A stretch of 64,000 nt of DNA, taken from NCBI GenBank assembly GCA_963205185.1, contig CAUJHZ010000023.1:1-64000 (forward strand). The letters are read 5' to 3'. The notes under the pieces were generated by a model. It worked only from the letters and a program-made list of their open reading frames with translations, had not been told where the DNA came from and did no database searches. The position numbers were made by a program, and so were the translations under genes. Shown here piece by piece: positions 36,185 through 44,900 of the stretch (position 1 is its first letter; each line of letters opens with the position of its first letter). Source of the DNA: Planctomycetota bacterium. GTDB lineage: Bacteria > Planctomycetota > Phycisphaerae > Phycisphaerales > UBA5793.

Positions 36185-36295
36185 CGTGTCTTTTCGAGGG
36201 TTATGTCACCGGCTCTGACCCAACTGCGTTGGTATGCGCTGCGGCGAACGAGGCGCGGTTCATGAGTCTCGCGATGTGCAGCCGATACCGGTGCT

Positions 36296-37519
36296 ATGTC
36301 CACTGCTTCGCTCGCAGCCGTTCGCGCCTTCGATCCTGCTTTCCGGTGCTGGCGAATTGACGATGATTCCGCTTGCAGCGCGGTCATCGTGAGCCGCGCC
36401 AGCTTCGACGAGTCCAGGATCAACCCAGCCGACTGGCGCGATCGATTCCCGACGTACCTCCGCGACCTGCCCAACATCGGCCTCGTTGGCGCCAAGCGCA
36501 TCAGCGCTGATCGCCGGCTCGTGTCGATGGGCGAGTTCATCATTCATCCCAAGGGTTGTCACAGCCTCGGGCAGGGCTTGTCTGCCGATGCCTTCCGATT
36601 TCCGGAAGAGGTCGATGCCATCGCAGGCGGCGTAGTCGCCATCGATCGCAAGACCTGGGATGAAATCGGCGGACTCGATGAGTCGCTCGGCGAACTGGCG
36701 CTCGTCGACCTCTCACTGCGCGTCCGCCAACTCGGCAAGCGATGCCTCTGTGTGCCCGATGTGATCGTTACTGATACGACCCCGCTGCCCACTCAATCGG
36801 AATACGACGTCGAGTTCGAGAGGCGATGGGGCTTCGATCGCCGCAGCGCCGATCTGGACACCGTCCGGCAGCGCTACGCCGGCACTGGCCTGCTCTGGAA
36901 TCAGCGGTGGTGGGGGGCGGCGCTTCCGTTTGAAAAGTACGACCAGCGCCCGGCCCTGCACTGGAAAAGTTATGCCGAGGTCGAACCCTTCCGCCAGCGG
37001 GCGGACCACCTCGTGAAGATCATCCGCAGCCTCACCCCCGCCGGCCTGGCCATCGATCTCGGTTGCGGCGACGGGCTGTCTGCGCACCTGCTCGCCAAGC
37101 AGGGCGTCGAAGTCATCGGCCTGGACCCCGAGTCCAGCGCCATCGAGCAGGCGCGCCAGGCCACGGCGGCGCAGACGTATCCCGGCGCTCGGCCGCGCTT
37201 CGAGCGGATCAGCGCCGGCCCGCTACCGCTGACTGATGCGGCGGCGCAGACGCTGTTCATGCTCGATGTCATCGAGCACCTGCCCAATCCCACGGCCGTG
37301 CTGCGCGAGGCGGCGCGCCTCATCCAGCCCGGCGGGCACCTCATCGTCTCAACGCCCGCGTGGCAGTTCGGCGGCTGCTCCGATCCGACCTATCACGTGA
37401 CGGAATACACCATGCCCGAACTCGAACGCCAGATCGAGGCGGTCACGGCTATGCGCATCGTCAACCGCGCACAGATCACGGGCATCTATCGCGACATCAT
37501 TGCGATTGCGCGCAAGTAA
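36296..37519 (+). CDS. Glycosyltransferase-like/methyltransferase fusion
   Basis: A 407-residue protein in two parts. Residues 1-190 look like the C-terminal half of a family 2 glycosyltransferase: LVGAKRISADRRLVSMGEFI, an AIDRKTWDEIGGLDESLGELALVDLSLRVRQ acceptor segment and CVPDVIVTDTTP, without the N-terminal nucleotide-binding strand. Residues 230-405 are a Methyltransf_11 domain with motif I AIDLGCGDGLSAH and FMLDVIEHLPNP. No ribosome-binding site is clear. The missing N-terminal GT motif means the first part may only bind a glycan. It follows clpB by 111 bp and is distant from the main glycan locus. Confidence 0.75.
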   Translation: MSTASLAAVRAFDPAFRCWRIDDDSACSAVIVSRASFDESRINPADWRDRFPTYLRDLPNIGLVGAKRISADRRLVSMGEFIIHPKGCHSLGQGLSADAFRFPEEVDAIAGGVVAIDRKTWDEIGGLDESLGELALVDLSLRVRQLGKRCLCVPDVIVTDTTPLPTQSEYDVEFERRWGFDRRSADLDTVRQRYAGTGLLWNQRWWGAALPFEKYDQRPALHWKSYAEVEPFRQRADHLVKIIRSLTPAGLAIDLGCGDGLSAHLLAKQGVEVIGLDPESSAIEQARQATAAQTYPGARPRFERISAGPLPLTDAAAQTLFMLDVIEHLPNPTAVLREAARLIQPGGHLIVSTPAWQFGGCSDPTYHVTEYTMPELERQIEAVTAMRIVNRAQITGIYRDIIAIARK

Positions 37520-37531
37520 TGCCTCGCCGGC

Positions 37532-38473
37532 TCAGCCATCCGCGGGCGGCGGCGTGTTGGGCTGCATCGGCTGCGCTTCGGCGGGCGGCACATCAGGCGG
37601 CGGCGACGTGGGGTCGTCATAGAGCACCCACGCCGAGTAACGCTTGAACGGCCGATTGGCCGCCATGGTCACGACCGAGGTGAACGGATAGGGCGTGCCC
37701 GGCTTGGCGCCATCGACGCGCACGGTCGTCGTGCCGATCTGCGCGCCGGTTGCGTCGTAGAAGGCCAGCGCGACGGAGAGGTTGCGTTCTTCGGTTCCTG
37801 CGTGGATGACGCTGCCCGAGACGGTCATCTCGTTGTAGAGAATTTCTTCATCGCGATCGACGTACCAGAAGTCGATGAGCGGGCTGTAGCGAATTTCTTC
37901 GCGCGTTTCGGTCCGGTACGAGTAGCCCATCTCGCCGACGAAAATCCGATCGCCCACGCGCGTGTAGCCCGCCCGCCGGAGCACGTCGATGCGCTTGGCC
38001 AGCACGGTGTCCTCTTCCGAGGTCGCGCCGCTGCGCTGGCGCAGGCGCTCTTCGCGCTCCTGCTGCTGGCGGAGTTTTTCCGCCTCGCGCCGGGCCTGGG
38101 CCTCGGCCGCCTGGCGGGCCCGCTCCTCGCGCTCGGCTTTTTCGCGGAAGAAGGTGTACTGCTCGTAGTTCTGGCCGTACTCCTCATGATCGTGAATGAA
38201 GTTCTGAAGTTCATCGCGCTGCTTTTCGATCCGGGCCGCGTCGAGTTTGACGCGCGCGACTTCGGCAGCGAGGCGCTGGTTTTCGGCGACGAGCCGCTGA
38301 TTCTCCGCGGCGAGCTTGGCGTTGATGTCGATGAGTTCTTCAATCGCCCGCTTGGCGGTCACCTCGACGGGCGGCGGCGAGCCGGTCGGCTCCTGCGCGC
38401 CGGCAATGGCCGCGGCGATCAGCGCCCCTGCGGTCGTCAGCACCAGCATTCTCTTGAATCCCTGCAGCGTCAT
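37532..38473 (-). CDS. Secreted coiled-coil protein of unknown function
   Basis: A 313-residue protein. The signal peptide ends at AIAGAQ. Residues 40-155 form a long charged helix: an ENQRL heptad repeat, then an EREERARQAAEAQARREAEKLRQQ stretch that may be a coiled coil or single alpha-helix. Residues 160-285 look globular and strand-rich (RVGDRIFVGEMGYSYRT, FYDATGAQIGTTTVRVDG). The tail is proline-rich. No known domain is evident. An AGGAG ribosome-binding site supports the start. It converges with the fusion gene at 36296 and could be an envelope structural protein. Confidence 0.7.
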   Translation of the reverse strand: MTLQGFKRMLVLTTAGALIAAAIAGAQEPTGSPPPVEVTAKRAIEELIDINAKLAAENQRLVAENQRLAAEVARVKLDAARIEKQRDELQNFIHDHEEYGQNYEQYTFFREKAEREERARQAAEAQARREAEKLRQQQEREERLRQRSGATSEEDTVLAKRIDVLRRAGYTRVGDRIFVGEMGYSYRTETREEIRYSPLIDFWYVDRDEEILYNEMTVSGSVIHAGTEERNLSVALAFYDATGAQIGTTTVRVDGAKPGTPYPFTSVVTMAANRPFKRYSAWVLYDDPTSPPPDVPPAEAQPMQPNTPPPADG

Positions 38474-38626
38474 GGTCGTGCTCCTGGCTGTGCGCGTTCT
38501 CGCTCAAGGCGCATCCGGCCTTGTGGACGGGCCGGCCGCTCTCCAAAGACTAGACGAGTCAAATGGCGTGGATATTCGGCTTTTTGCAGGCCGGCGGCGC
38601 TTTGGCCGCAAATGCGGACGTTGGCC

Positions 38627-39106
38627 TCAGCCGCCGCTCTCCTCGGGAGCTGGCTCAGCCGCGTCGGGGCCGGTCGGCGACGCCTCGGCGGGCGGGCCCA
38701 TCTCCTGGTGCATGCGCGAACGCAGTTGCCGCGCCCGGTCGATCATCGCCGTCTCGTCGTCGTTCACCGGCAGCAGGGTGAAGTGCCAGTCGATCTGGCT
38801 CCTCAGCCGCACGGGCAGCAGGTCGGCCACCAGATCAGGGCCTGGCAGGTCATAAAGGGGCGGCGACGCCTCGGCCGGCCCCAGGTAGGGCTCGTAGCCG
38901 TCTTTGATTACCCGCACGTCATACGTGCCGTAGTGCAGAAACGCCGTCTCGCAGGGTGTGCGGCCGACCTCTTGGTCATTCACGTACACGAGCGCGCCTT
39001 GCGGATCGGAGGTGATGCGGATGGTGCGATCGACGCAGCCGGTGGCGAGAAGGGCCGTCAGGCCCATCGCGCCCGTTCGCATCAGACTCATCCACGCCGT
39101 CTGCAT
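38627..39106 (-). CDS. PEGA-domain lipoprotein
   Basis: A 159-residue lipoprotein with lipobox LLATGC and a PEGA domain directly after it (IRITSDPQGALVYVNDQEVGRTPCETAFLHYGTYDVRV). This beta-sandwich is common in surface proteins of Planctomycetota. The tail is acidic and proline-rich. The ATG at 39106 lacks a ribosome-binding site but has a TATGAT hexamer 6 nt before it. The gene is probably transcribed alone. Confidence 0.8.
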   Translation of the reverse strand: MQTAWMSLMRTGAMGLTALLATGCVDRTIRITSDPQGALVYVNDQEVGRTPCETAFLHYGTYDVRVIKDGYEPYLGPAEASPPLYDLPGPDLVADLLPVRLRSQIDWHFTLLPVNDDETAMIDRARQLRSRMHQEMGPPAEASPTGPDAAEPAPEESGG

Positions 39107-39112
39107 CGCGCA

Positions 39113-39118
39113 ATCATA
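39113..39118 (-). promoter_or_regulatory. Possible -10 element of the PEGA lipoprotein gene
   Basis: TATGAT on the minus strand ends 6 nt before the start codon, which has no Shine-Dalgarno sequence; the mRNA would begin at or next to the ATG. Confidence 0.4.
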
Positions 39119-39210
39119 CTCCGCCGGTTGCCGGGCTGCGACTGGCGGCGTTGGGGCGCCGGTGGAACCTCGGCATAGCCACACGAAGGGCGAGGCCGTG
39201 CTACGCGCGA

Positions 39211-40722
39211 TCACGCCAGGCCGTAGAGCGGGCGCAGTTTGCCTTCGAGGTGCCGCATGAGCGGGTCGGCGCTGAGCGGCTTGCCGGTGATGCGCTGGCA
39301 CAGTTCGCTCGCCGAGTAACGCCGGCCGTGCTGGTGGATGTTGTCCGTGAGCCACTGCCGCAGCGGCTCGAATTCGCCTTCGCGGAACATCGCGTCGAGG
39401 TCGCCGAGTTGTTGCCGTGCGGCTTCGAAGAACTGGCACGCGTAGAGGTTGCCCAGCGTGTAGGTCGGGAAGTAGCCGATCAGGCCGAACGACCAGTGCA
39501 CATCCTGCAGGCAGCCGTTGCTGTCCTTGTCCACTTCGATGCCGAGGTAGTCCTTGAACCGCTTGTTCCATTCGCGCGGCACGTCCCTGGTGCTCAGTTC
39601 GCCCTTGATCAGCGCCCGTTCGAGTTCGAAGCGCAGCATGATGTGCAGGTTGTAGGTTGCTTCATCCGCTTCGACGCGGATGTAACTGGGCTGCACGATG
39701 TTCTGAGCCGCGTAGATGGAATCCACCGTCTGGTTTTCCATGAGTTCGGGCATCAGGTTCTTCGCGTGGGGCAGGCACCATTCCCAGAACGCCCGGCTGC
39801 GGCCGACGAGATTCTCCCAGCCGCGCGACTGGCTCTCGTGAATGCCCAGGCTCACCGCGCTGCCGCACGGCGTGCCGAACGCCTCCTTGGGCAGGTTCTG
39901 CTCGTAGATGCCGTGGCCCGATTCGTGCATCGTCGAACTGAGCGCATCCATCACGTTGTTGTCGTGGAAGCGCGTGGTCATGCGGCAGTCGCCGGGGCCG
40001 AGCCCCGAGCAGAACGGATGAGCAGACACGTCGAGCCGGCCGTCTTCAAAACGGAACCCGATCCCCGCCGCGACAAAGCGCACGAACGCCTCCTGCTGGG
40101 CGCGCGATACATCGGTGGTGTGGATGGTCTGGTCAGGCTGCACGCTGCTGTTGGCGATGTCGTGGATCAACGCCGTGAGGCGCGTGCGCAGCGGCGCGAA
40201 GATCTTCTCGATCTGCGCGGCGGTCGCGCCGGGTTCGTAGCCTTCGAGCAGCGCGTCATACGGCTCGCCGCCTTCGGGCCATCCGAAGTACTTGGCGCTC
40301 TTGCGCGTCAGGTCGATCATCTTCTCCAGGTGCGAGGCGAAGATCGAAAAGTCCGACTCCTTGCGCGCCTTCTGCCACGCCTGCTGCGCCAGCGAGCGCG
40401 AGCGGCTGAGTTCCTCGACGTGCTCTTTGGGCAGTTTGCGGGCGCGATCGAAGTCGCGTTTCCACTCGCGCACGTTGGCGAACTCGACAGAGTCTTTGGG
40501 GATCTCTTCGCCGGCGCACTGCTCGAGCAGGTCACCGACTTCCTTGCTCGTGGCCCGCTCGTGGATGAGGCCCGAGAGCAGGGCGCACTGTTCGGAGCGC
40601 AGTTTGGCCCCGCCGCCGGGCATGAGCGTTTCCTGGTCCCAGTGCACGAGTTCATCGACGCTGCCAAGCAAGGCGGTCTGCCGCTGGAGGTTCACGAGTT
40701 TTTCGTAGGCTTTGCTGGCCAT
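39211..40722 (-). CDS. M32-family carboxypeptidase (carboxypeptidase Taq-like)
   Basis: A 503-residue cytoplasmic zinc carboxypeptidase of the usual family length. It has the HESGH motif (266-270, catalytic Glu267), HESQSRGWEN downstream with a further metal ligand, and IRVEADEATYNLHIMLRFELE, all hallmarks of M32. It removes C-terminal residues from peptides with broad specificity. A GGGAGAAA ribosome-binding site precedes the ATG. Gene order gives no pathway hint. Confidence 0.92.
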   Translation of the reverse strand: MASKAYEKLVNLQRQTALLGSVDELVHWDQETLMPGGGAKLRSEQCALLSGLIHERATSKEVGDLLEQCAGEEIPKDSVEFANVREWKRDFDRARKLPKEHVEELSRSRSLAQQAWQKARKESDFSIFASHLEKMIDLTRKSAKYFGWPEGGEPYDALLEGYEPGATAAQIEKIFAPLRTRLTALIHDIANSSVQPDQTIHTTDVSRAQQEAFVRFVAAGIGFRFEDGRLDVSAHPFCSGLGPGDCRMTTRFHDNNVMDALSSTMHESGHGIYEQNLPKEAFGTPCGSAVSLGIHESQSRGWENLVGRSRAFWEWCLPHAKNLMPELMENQTVDSIYAAQNIVQPSYIRVEADEATYNLHIMLRFELERALIKGELSTRDVPREWNKRFKDYLGIEVDKDSNGCLQDVHWSFGLIGYFPTYTLGNLYACQFFEAARQQLGDLDAMFREGEFEPLRQWLTDNIHQHGRRYSASELCQRITGKPLSADPLMRHLEGKLRPLYGLA

Positions 40723-40808
40723 GGCGCAGGTTTCTCCCGATCGAGGCGGCCTTGGGTCATGAGTTGTACAGATCGGGATGATAGCCGTTGAGGCTGCGGC
40801 GCGCGGCC

Positions 40809-41861
40809 TCAGGGCCCGTCGTCGGCCGGGTCGCCGGCGGGCTCTGCCTCTGCCGGTTGGCTGCCCAGTTGCCTGGCCAGCGCTTCGACTTCGGGCGCCG
40901 CTGCATCCAGCCGCTGGGCAAACGCCAGCCAGGAAAGCGCACCGTCGTGATCGCCCGCGAGTTCGAAGAACCTCGCCGCGGCGACGGCGCTGCTCAGCGA
41001 TTCAGGCCGGCGGTTCAGATACTCCACGTGCGTCTCGGCCGCCTTGCGCGGCATGAGCAGCATGCCCCAGCACTGGCCGATCTCATCGACCACTTCCTGC
41101 TGGTAGCGCGCCTGTTCGGGCAGAGCCGAGAGCAGCGTGATCGCCGCTTCGGGTTTGCCGCGGCGGCGGAGGATCTTCGCTTCGAGCACCTGCCATGTCG
41201 TGAACTGCGGCGCGAGTGTGCGCGCCTTGGCCAGGTGCTGCTCGGCGAGTTCGAGTTTGTTCTCGATGAACGCGATCTGCGCCAGCCCGCCCCACGCCTC
41301 GTGGATGTCCTTGTCGATGTCGATCACGTGCAGCAGTTCCGCCTGCGCCTTGGCGATCTCGTTCGTCTTGCGATAGAGGCTGGCGAGATAGAGCGGCGCC
41401 TGCACATCCGTCGGCGCCAGCCGCCGCGCCTGCTGAAGATGGATGATCGCCTCGTCGATCCGGTCGAGTCGCGCCGCGATCAGCCCCGCGTTGAAGCGGA
41501 TGTCGCGGCTGTCCACGCCGAGGTCGATGACCTTCGTGTAGATGGCGTACGCATCCGCCTGGCGGCCCTGGTGCAGGCGGACCTCGGCCAGCTGCTGCCA
41601 GACCTGCGGCTCATCGGGAAACTCCTTCGCGAGTTTTTCGAGGATCGTCGCCGCTTGCTCGTCGTGCTCGGTGTTGACGTACTGGGCCGCGGCTTCAAGC
41701 CCGGCCTGCAGCGCGGCGAGGCGCTGGGTCGTATTGGCTCCAGCCTGCTGAGGATCGTTGAGCACCGGCCGGCCGAGCAGCCACACGCCAAGACCCGAGC
41801 CCACGAGCAGCGCGACGGCGAGGACGGCGAGGGTGAAGATGGTGCGTCGATCAGAACTCAT
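40809..41861 (-). CDS. Membrane-anchored TPR protein
   Basis: A 350-residue protein with one N-terminal membrane segment (FTLAVLAVALLVGSGLGVWLLG), so the rest should face the periplasm or outside. Residues 45-325 contain about seven tetratricopeptide repeats (for example AATILEKLAKEFPDEPQVWQQLAEVRLHQGR and AIIHLQQARRLAPTDVQAPLYLASLYRK). The C-terminus is Ala/Glu/Pro-rich. An AGAGG ribosome-binding site is present. It is divergent from valS with 53 bp between. It is a likely scaffold or interaction protein of unknown partner. Confidence 0.85.
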   Translation of the reverse strand: MSSDRRTIFTLAVLAVALLVGSGLGVWLLGRPVLNDPQQAGANTTQRLAALQAGLEAAAQYVNTEHDEQAATILEKLAKEFPDEPQVWQQLAEVRLHQGRQADAYAIYTKVIDLGVDSRDIRFNAGLIAARLDRIDEAIIHLQQARRLAPTDVQAPLYLASLYRKTNEIAKAQAELLHVIDIDKDIHEAWGGLAQIAFIENKLELAEQHLAKARTLAPQFTTWQVLEAKILRRRGKPEAAITLLSALPEQARYQQEVVDEIGQCWGMLLMPRKAAETHVEYLNRRPESLSSAVAAARFFELAGDHDGALSWLAFAQRLDAAAPEVEALARQLGSQPAEAEPAGDPADDGP

Positions 41862-41900
41862 GCCAGCCTCTGATTCATCGGCCGTTTTCGACCGCTCGGC

Positions 41901-41906
41901 TACAAT
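41901..41906 (+). promoter_or_regulatory. TACAAT hexamer before valS
   Basis: TACAAT ends 8 nt before the valS ATG, with no ribosome-binding site in between, matching the arrangement at several other genes here. Confidence 0.5.
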
Positions 41907-41914
41907 CGGCTCTT

Positions 41915-44900
41915 ATGGGCGAATCTACGAGCAACCCGGGCGAACTGGCGAAATCCTATGACCCTGCAGTCGAAGAGCCCAAGGTTCGCGCCGCGTGGGA
42001 TGCGGCGCAGCCCTCTCACGCCGAGCCCGCGGCCGATGCCGACGGCCCGCCGCCGTACTGCATCCTCATCCCGCCGCCCAACGTGACGGCCGCGCTGCAC
42101 CTCGGCCACGCGCTCAATAACACGCTCCAGGACGTGCTCATCCGCTACCACCGCGCCCAGGGCCGGCCGACGCTGTGGATGCCCGGCACCGATCACGCCG
42201 GCATCGCCACCCAGGCCGTCATCGAAAAGCGCCTCTGGGAAGACCAGGGCAAGCGCCGCAAGGATCTCGATCCCGATCTCGATAAAGCGCGCGAGAAGTT
42301 CGTCGCCATCACTCAGGCGTGGAAGGACGAGTACGAAGCCACCATCATCCAGCAGCTCAAGATGATGGGCTGCTCGTGCGACTGGGAGCGCACGCGATTC
42401 ACGATGGATGAGATGTGCGCGCGTGCCGTGCGTGAGGCGTTCTTTCGCCTGTTCAAGGATGGGCTGATCTATCGCGGCAAGCGGCTGGTGAACTGGGACC
42501 CGGTGCTGCAGACCGCCGTTGCCGATGATGAGTGCTACGACGAGGAGATCGAGGGGCAGTTTTACTACCTGCGCTATCCGCTGATCCCGATTGACGAGCC
42601 GCGCCGGTCAGCAAGCGGGCATTTGCAGACGTACGAAGCCATGACGGGCGAGTCGTTCATCACCGTCGCCACCACGCGCCCCGAAACCATGCTCGGCGAC
42701 ACGGGCGTGGCGGTGAACCCGCGAGACCCGCGCGCTGCGGCACTCAAAGGAAGATTCGTCCGACTTCCCCTCGTGGGACGCGAGATTCCCATCGTCATCG
42801 ACGACTACGTCGTGCTGCCCGTGTCGATGGGCGGCGATGAGAAGGATCCCAAGGCACAGTTCGCCACCGGCTTTCTCAAGGTCACTCCCGCGCACGATCC
42901 CAACGACTGGGAAATCGGCCAGCGGCACAACCTCGAAGCCGTCAACATCTTCGCGCCCGATGCCTCGGTCTCCGACAAGCACGGCTGGAACGACGTCGGC
43001 GACGCCGGCTTCCTTGTCGGCCTCGACCGCTTCGAAGCGAGAAAGGCGATCGTCGGGCGATTCGAAGAGACGGGCGTGCTCGCCGAGCGCAAGCCGTATC
43101 GCCACAGCGTGTCGCACTCGGATCGCAGCAAAGCGATCATCGAGCCGTATCTGAGCGACCAGTGGTACGTGAAGGTGACGGATGACCGGATGCGCGGCGA
43201 CGCGCTGCGCGCGATGACCAAATCACAACGATCATCCGAAGCGAGCCCGAAGCGTGAGCGAGGATTCGAGGAGCACACATCCACAACGAGCCCGAAGCCT
43301 GAGCGAGGATTCCCCACCGATCTCGCCTACCTCATCACCTGGACCTGCAAAGGCACGTGGCTGCACGGCGATGAGCGCGGTTCCGTCGATGATGCGCACA
43401 ACACGCCCGGCGCGCCGCTGGTGCCCGCTGATGAAAACCGCCAGGCAAAGGCCGCCGAGCGATTGACGGATCACGCATTTCACATGAACGACGATGCACG
43501 CCAGATCATGTGTCGCACGATTGAAGAGGTGTGCGAGCATCGTGGCTGGATGCTGCTGGCTGTGAACGTGCGTTCAAACCACATTCACACGGTCGTCATC
43601 GCCGATGACAAGCCGGAACAGGTGATGAGTTCGTTCAAGGCGTACGGCACGCGCCGCCTTTGCGAGGCTGACATCATTGCTCGCGGCACAAAGCCTTGGA
43701 CCGAGCACGGAAGCACGCGGTACGTCAAAGGCGAACCGTCTATTCTGGCAGCGTGTCAGTACGTGTTGCATGAACAAGGTGATAACCTCGCTGGTGCAGT
43801 GGGCGGAAGACTGCTCGGGCGAAGCCCGAGTGATGTCCTCGCTCACGCTTCGGGCTCGCTTCGGACGCCTTCCTGGCAAGGCCAACTTCACTTCCATCCC
43901 GACCGCTACGCGAAGACGTTTGAGAACTGGCACGAGAACATCCGCGACTGGTGCATCTCAAGGCAGTTGTGGTGGGGGCACCGGATCCCGGTTTGGGGCG
44001 GTTGTGGATTGAGTGCGGTGGCTCGTGAGTACGCGCCTGGAGAGGATCGGACAGCCGAGTTTGCGCTAATCGAGCGTTGGGAACGCGAGGGCCGCATCGC
44101 TGTCCATCGTGCTGATGTCACCGAGATTTATGGTGATGGAGAAGCGGAGCTGAACGATCGGTCACTCCATTACTTTGTTTGTGTGCGTAATGCGGAAGCC
44201 GATGAAGAGGTTGTCGCACAACTCGAGCGTTGGGGCCTTAAACGCGACCCCGACGTCCTCGACACCTGGTTCTCCTCCGCGCTCTGGCCGCTTTCAACCA
44301 TGGGCTGGCCCGACCCTGAGAGTTACGAGGAAACGCGCAGCAACGACGGCCAGCCCAACCTCCTCGATTACTTCAACCCCACCAGCGTCCTGTGCACGGC
44401 GCGCGAGATCATCACCCTCTGGGTCTCGCGCATGGTCATGTTCAATCTCTACTTCACGCAGGACACCGACAAGGGGCAGCGCCTGCCCTTCCGCGATGTG
44501 TTCATCCACGCGATGATCCAGGATGGGCAAGGCCGCAAGATGAGCAAGTCGCTGGGCAACGGCGTCGATCCGCGCGACATCATCCGCAGTAAGGGCGCCG
44601 ACGCCATGCGCTTCACCCTCGTGCAGATGACCACGCAGACGCAGGATGTCCGCATGCCCGTCGAGTACGACGAGACCATCGGCGCCAACACGAGCCCGAA
44701 GTTCGAACTCGGCCGGCGTTTGTCCAACAAGATCTGGAATGCGACGCGCTTCGCGATCGGTATTCTCAGCTCACCCGCCGATGCCTCCACTTCATCTGCT
44801 GAGCCGACCCGCCTCGTTGACCGCTGGATGCTCTCGCGTCTGGCCCGCACACTTGGCGAAGTTGAAAAGTCGATCCACGATTACGACTTCAGCGTCTATG

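Larger units (their letters stand above)
43222..43873 (+). mobile_element. REP-associated tyrosine transposase (RAYT) insertion inside valS
   Basis: About 650 bp inserted in frame within valS. The coded protein (valS residues about 466-625) has the HUH nuclease motif His556-Ile-His558 in SNHIHTVV and a late Tyr616 in ACQYVLHEQGD, which is the expected catalytic tyrosine of Y1 transposases. ITWTCKGTWLHGDERGSVDD at its start is typical of RAYT-like proteins. Inverted repeats at 43235-43264 and 43836-43865 flank it. The insert has no stop codon and no own ribosome-binding site; an internal ATG at 43214 could start a separate product. Confidence 0.88.

Noticed and set aside
43214-43873. Intein in valS
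   Set aside because: The insert does not begin with Cys/Ser or end in His-Asn followed by Cys/Ser/Thr, and it contains an HUH transposase and inverted repeats instead of splicing or homing blocks.
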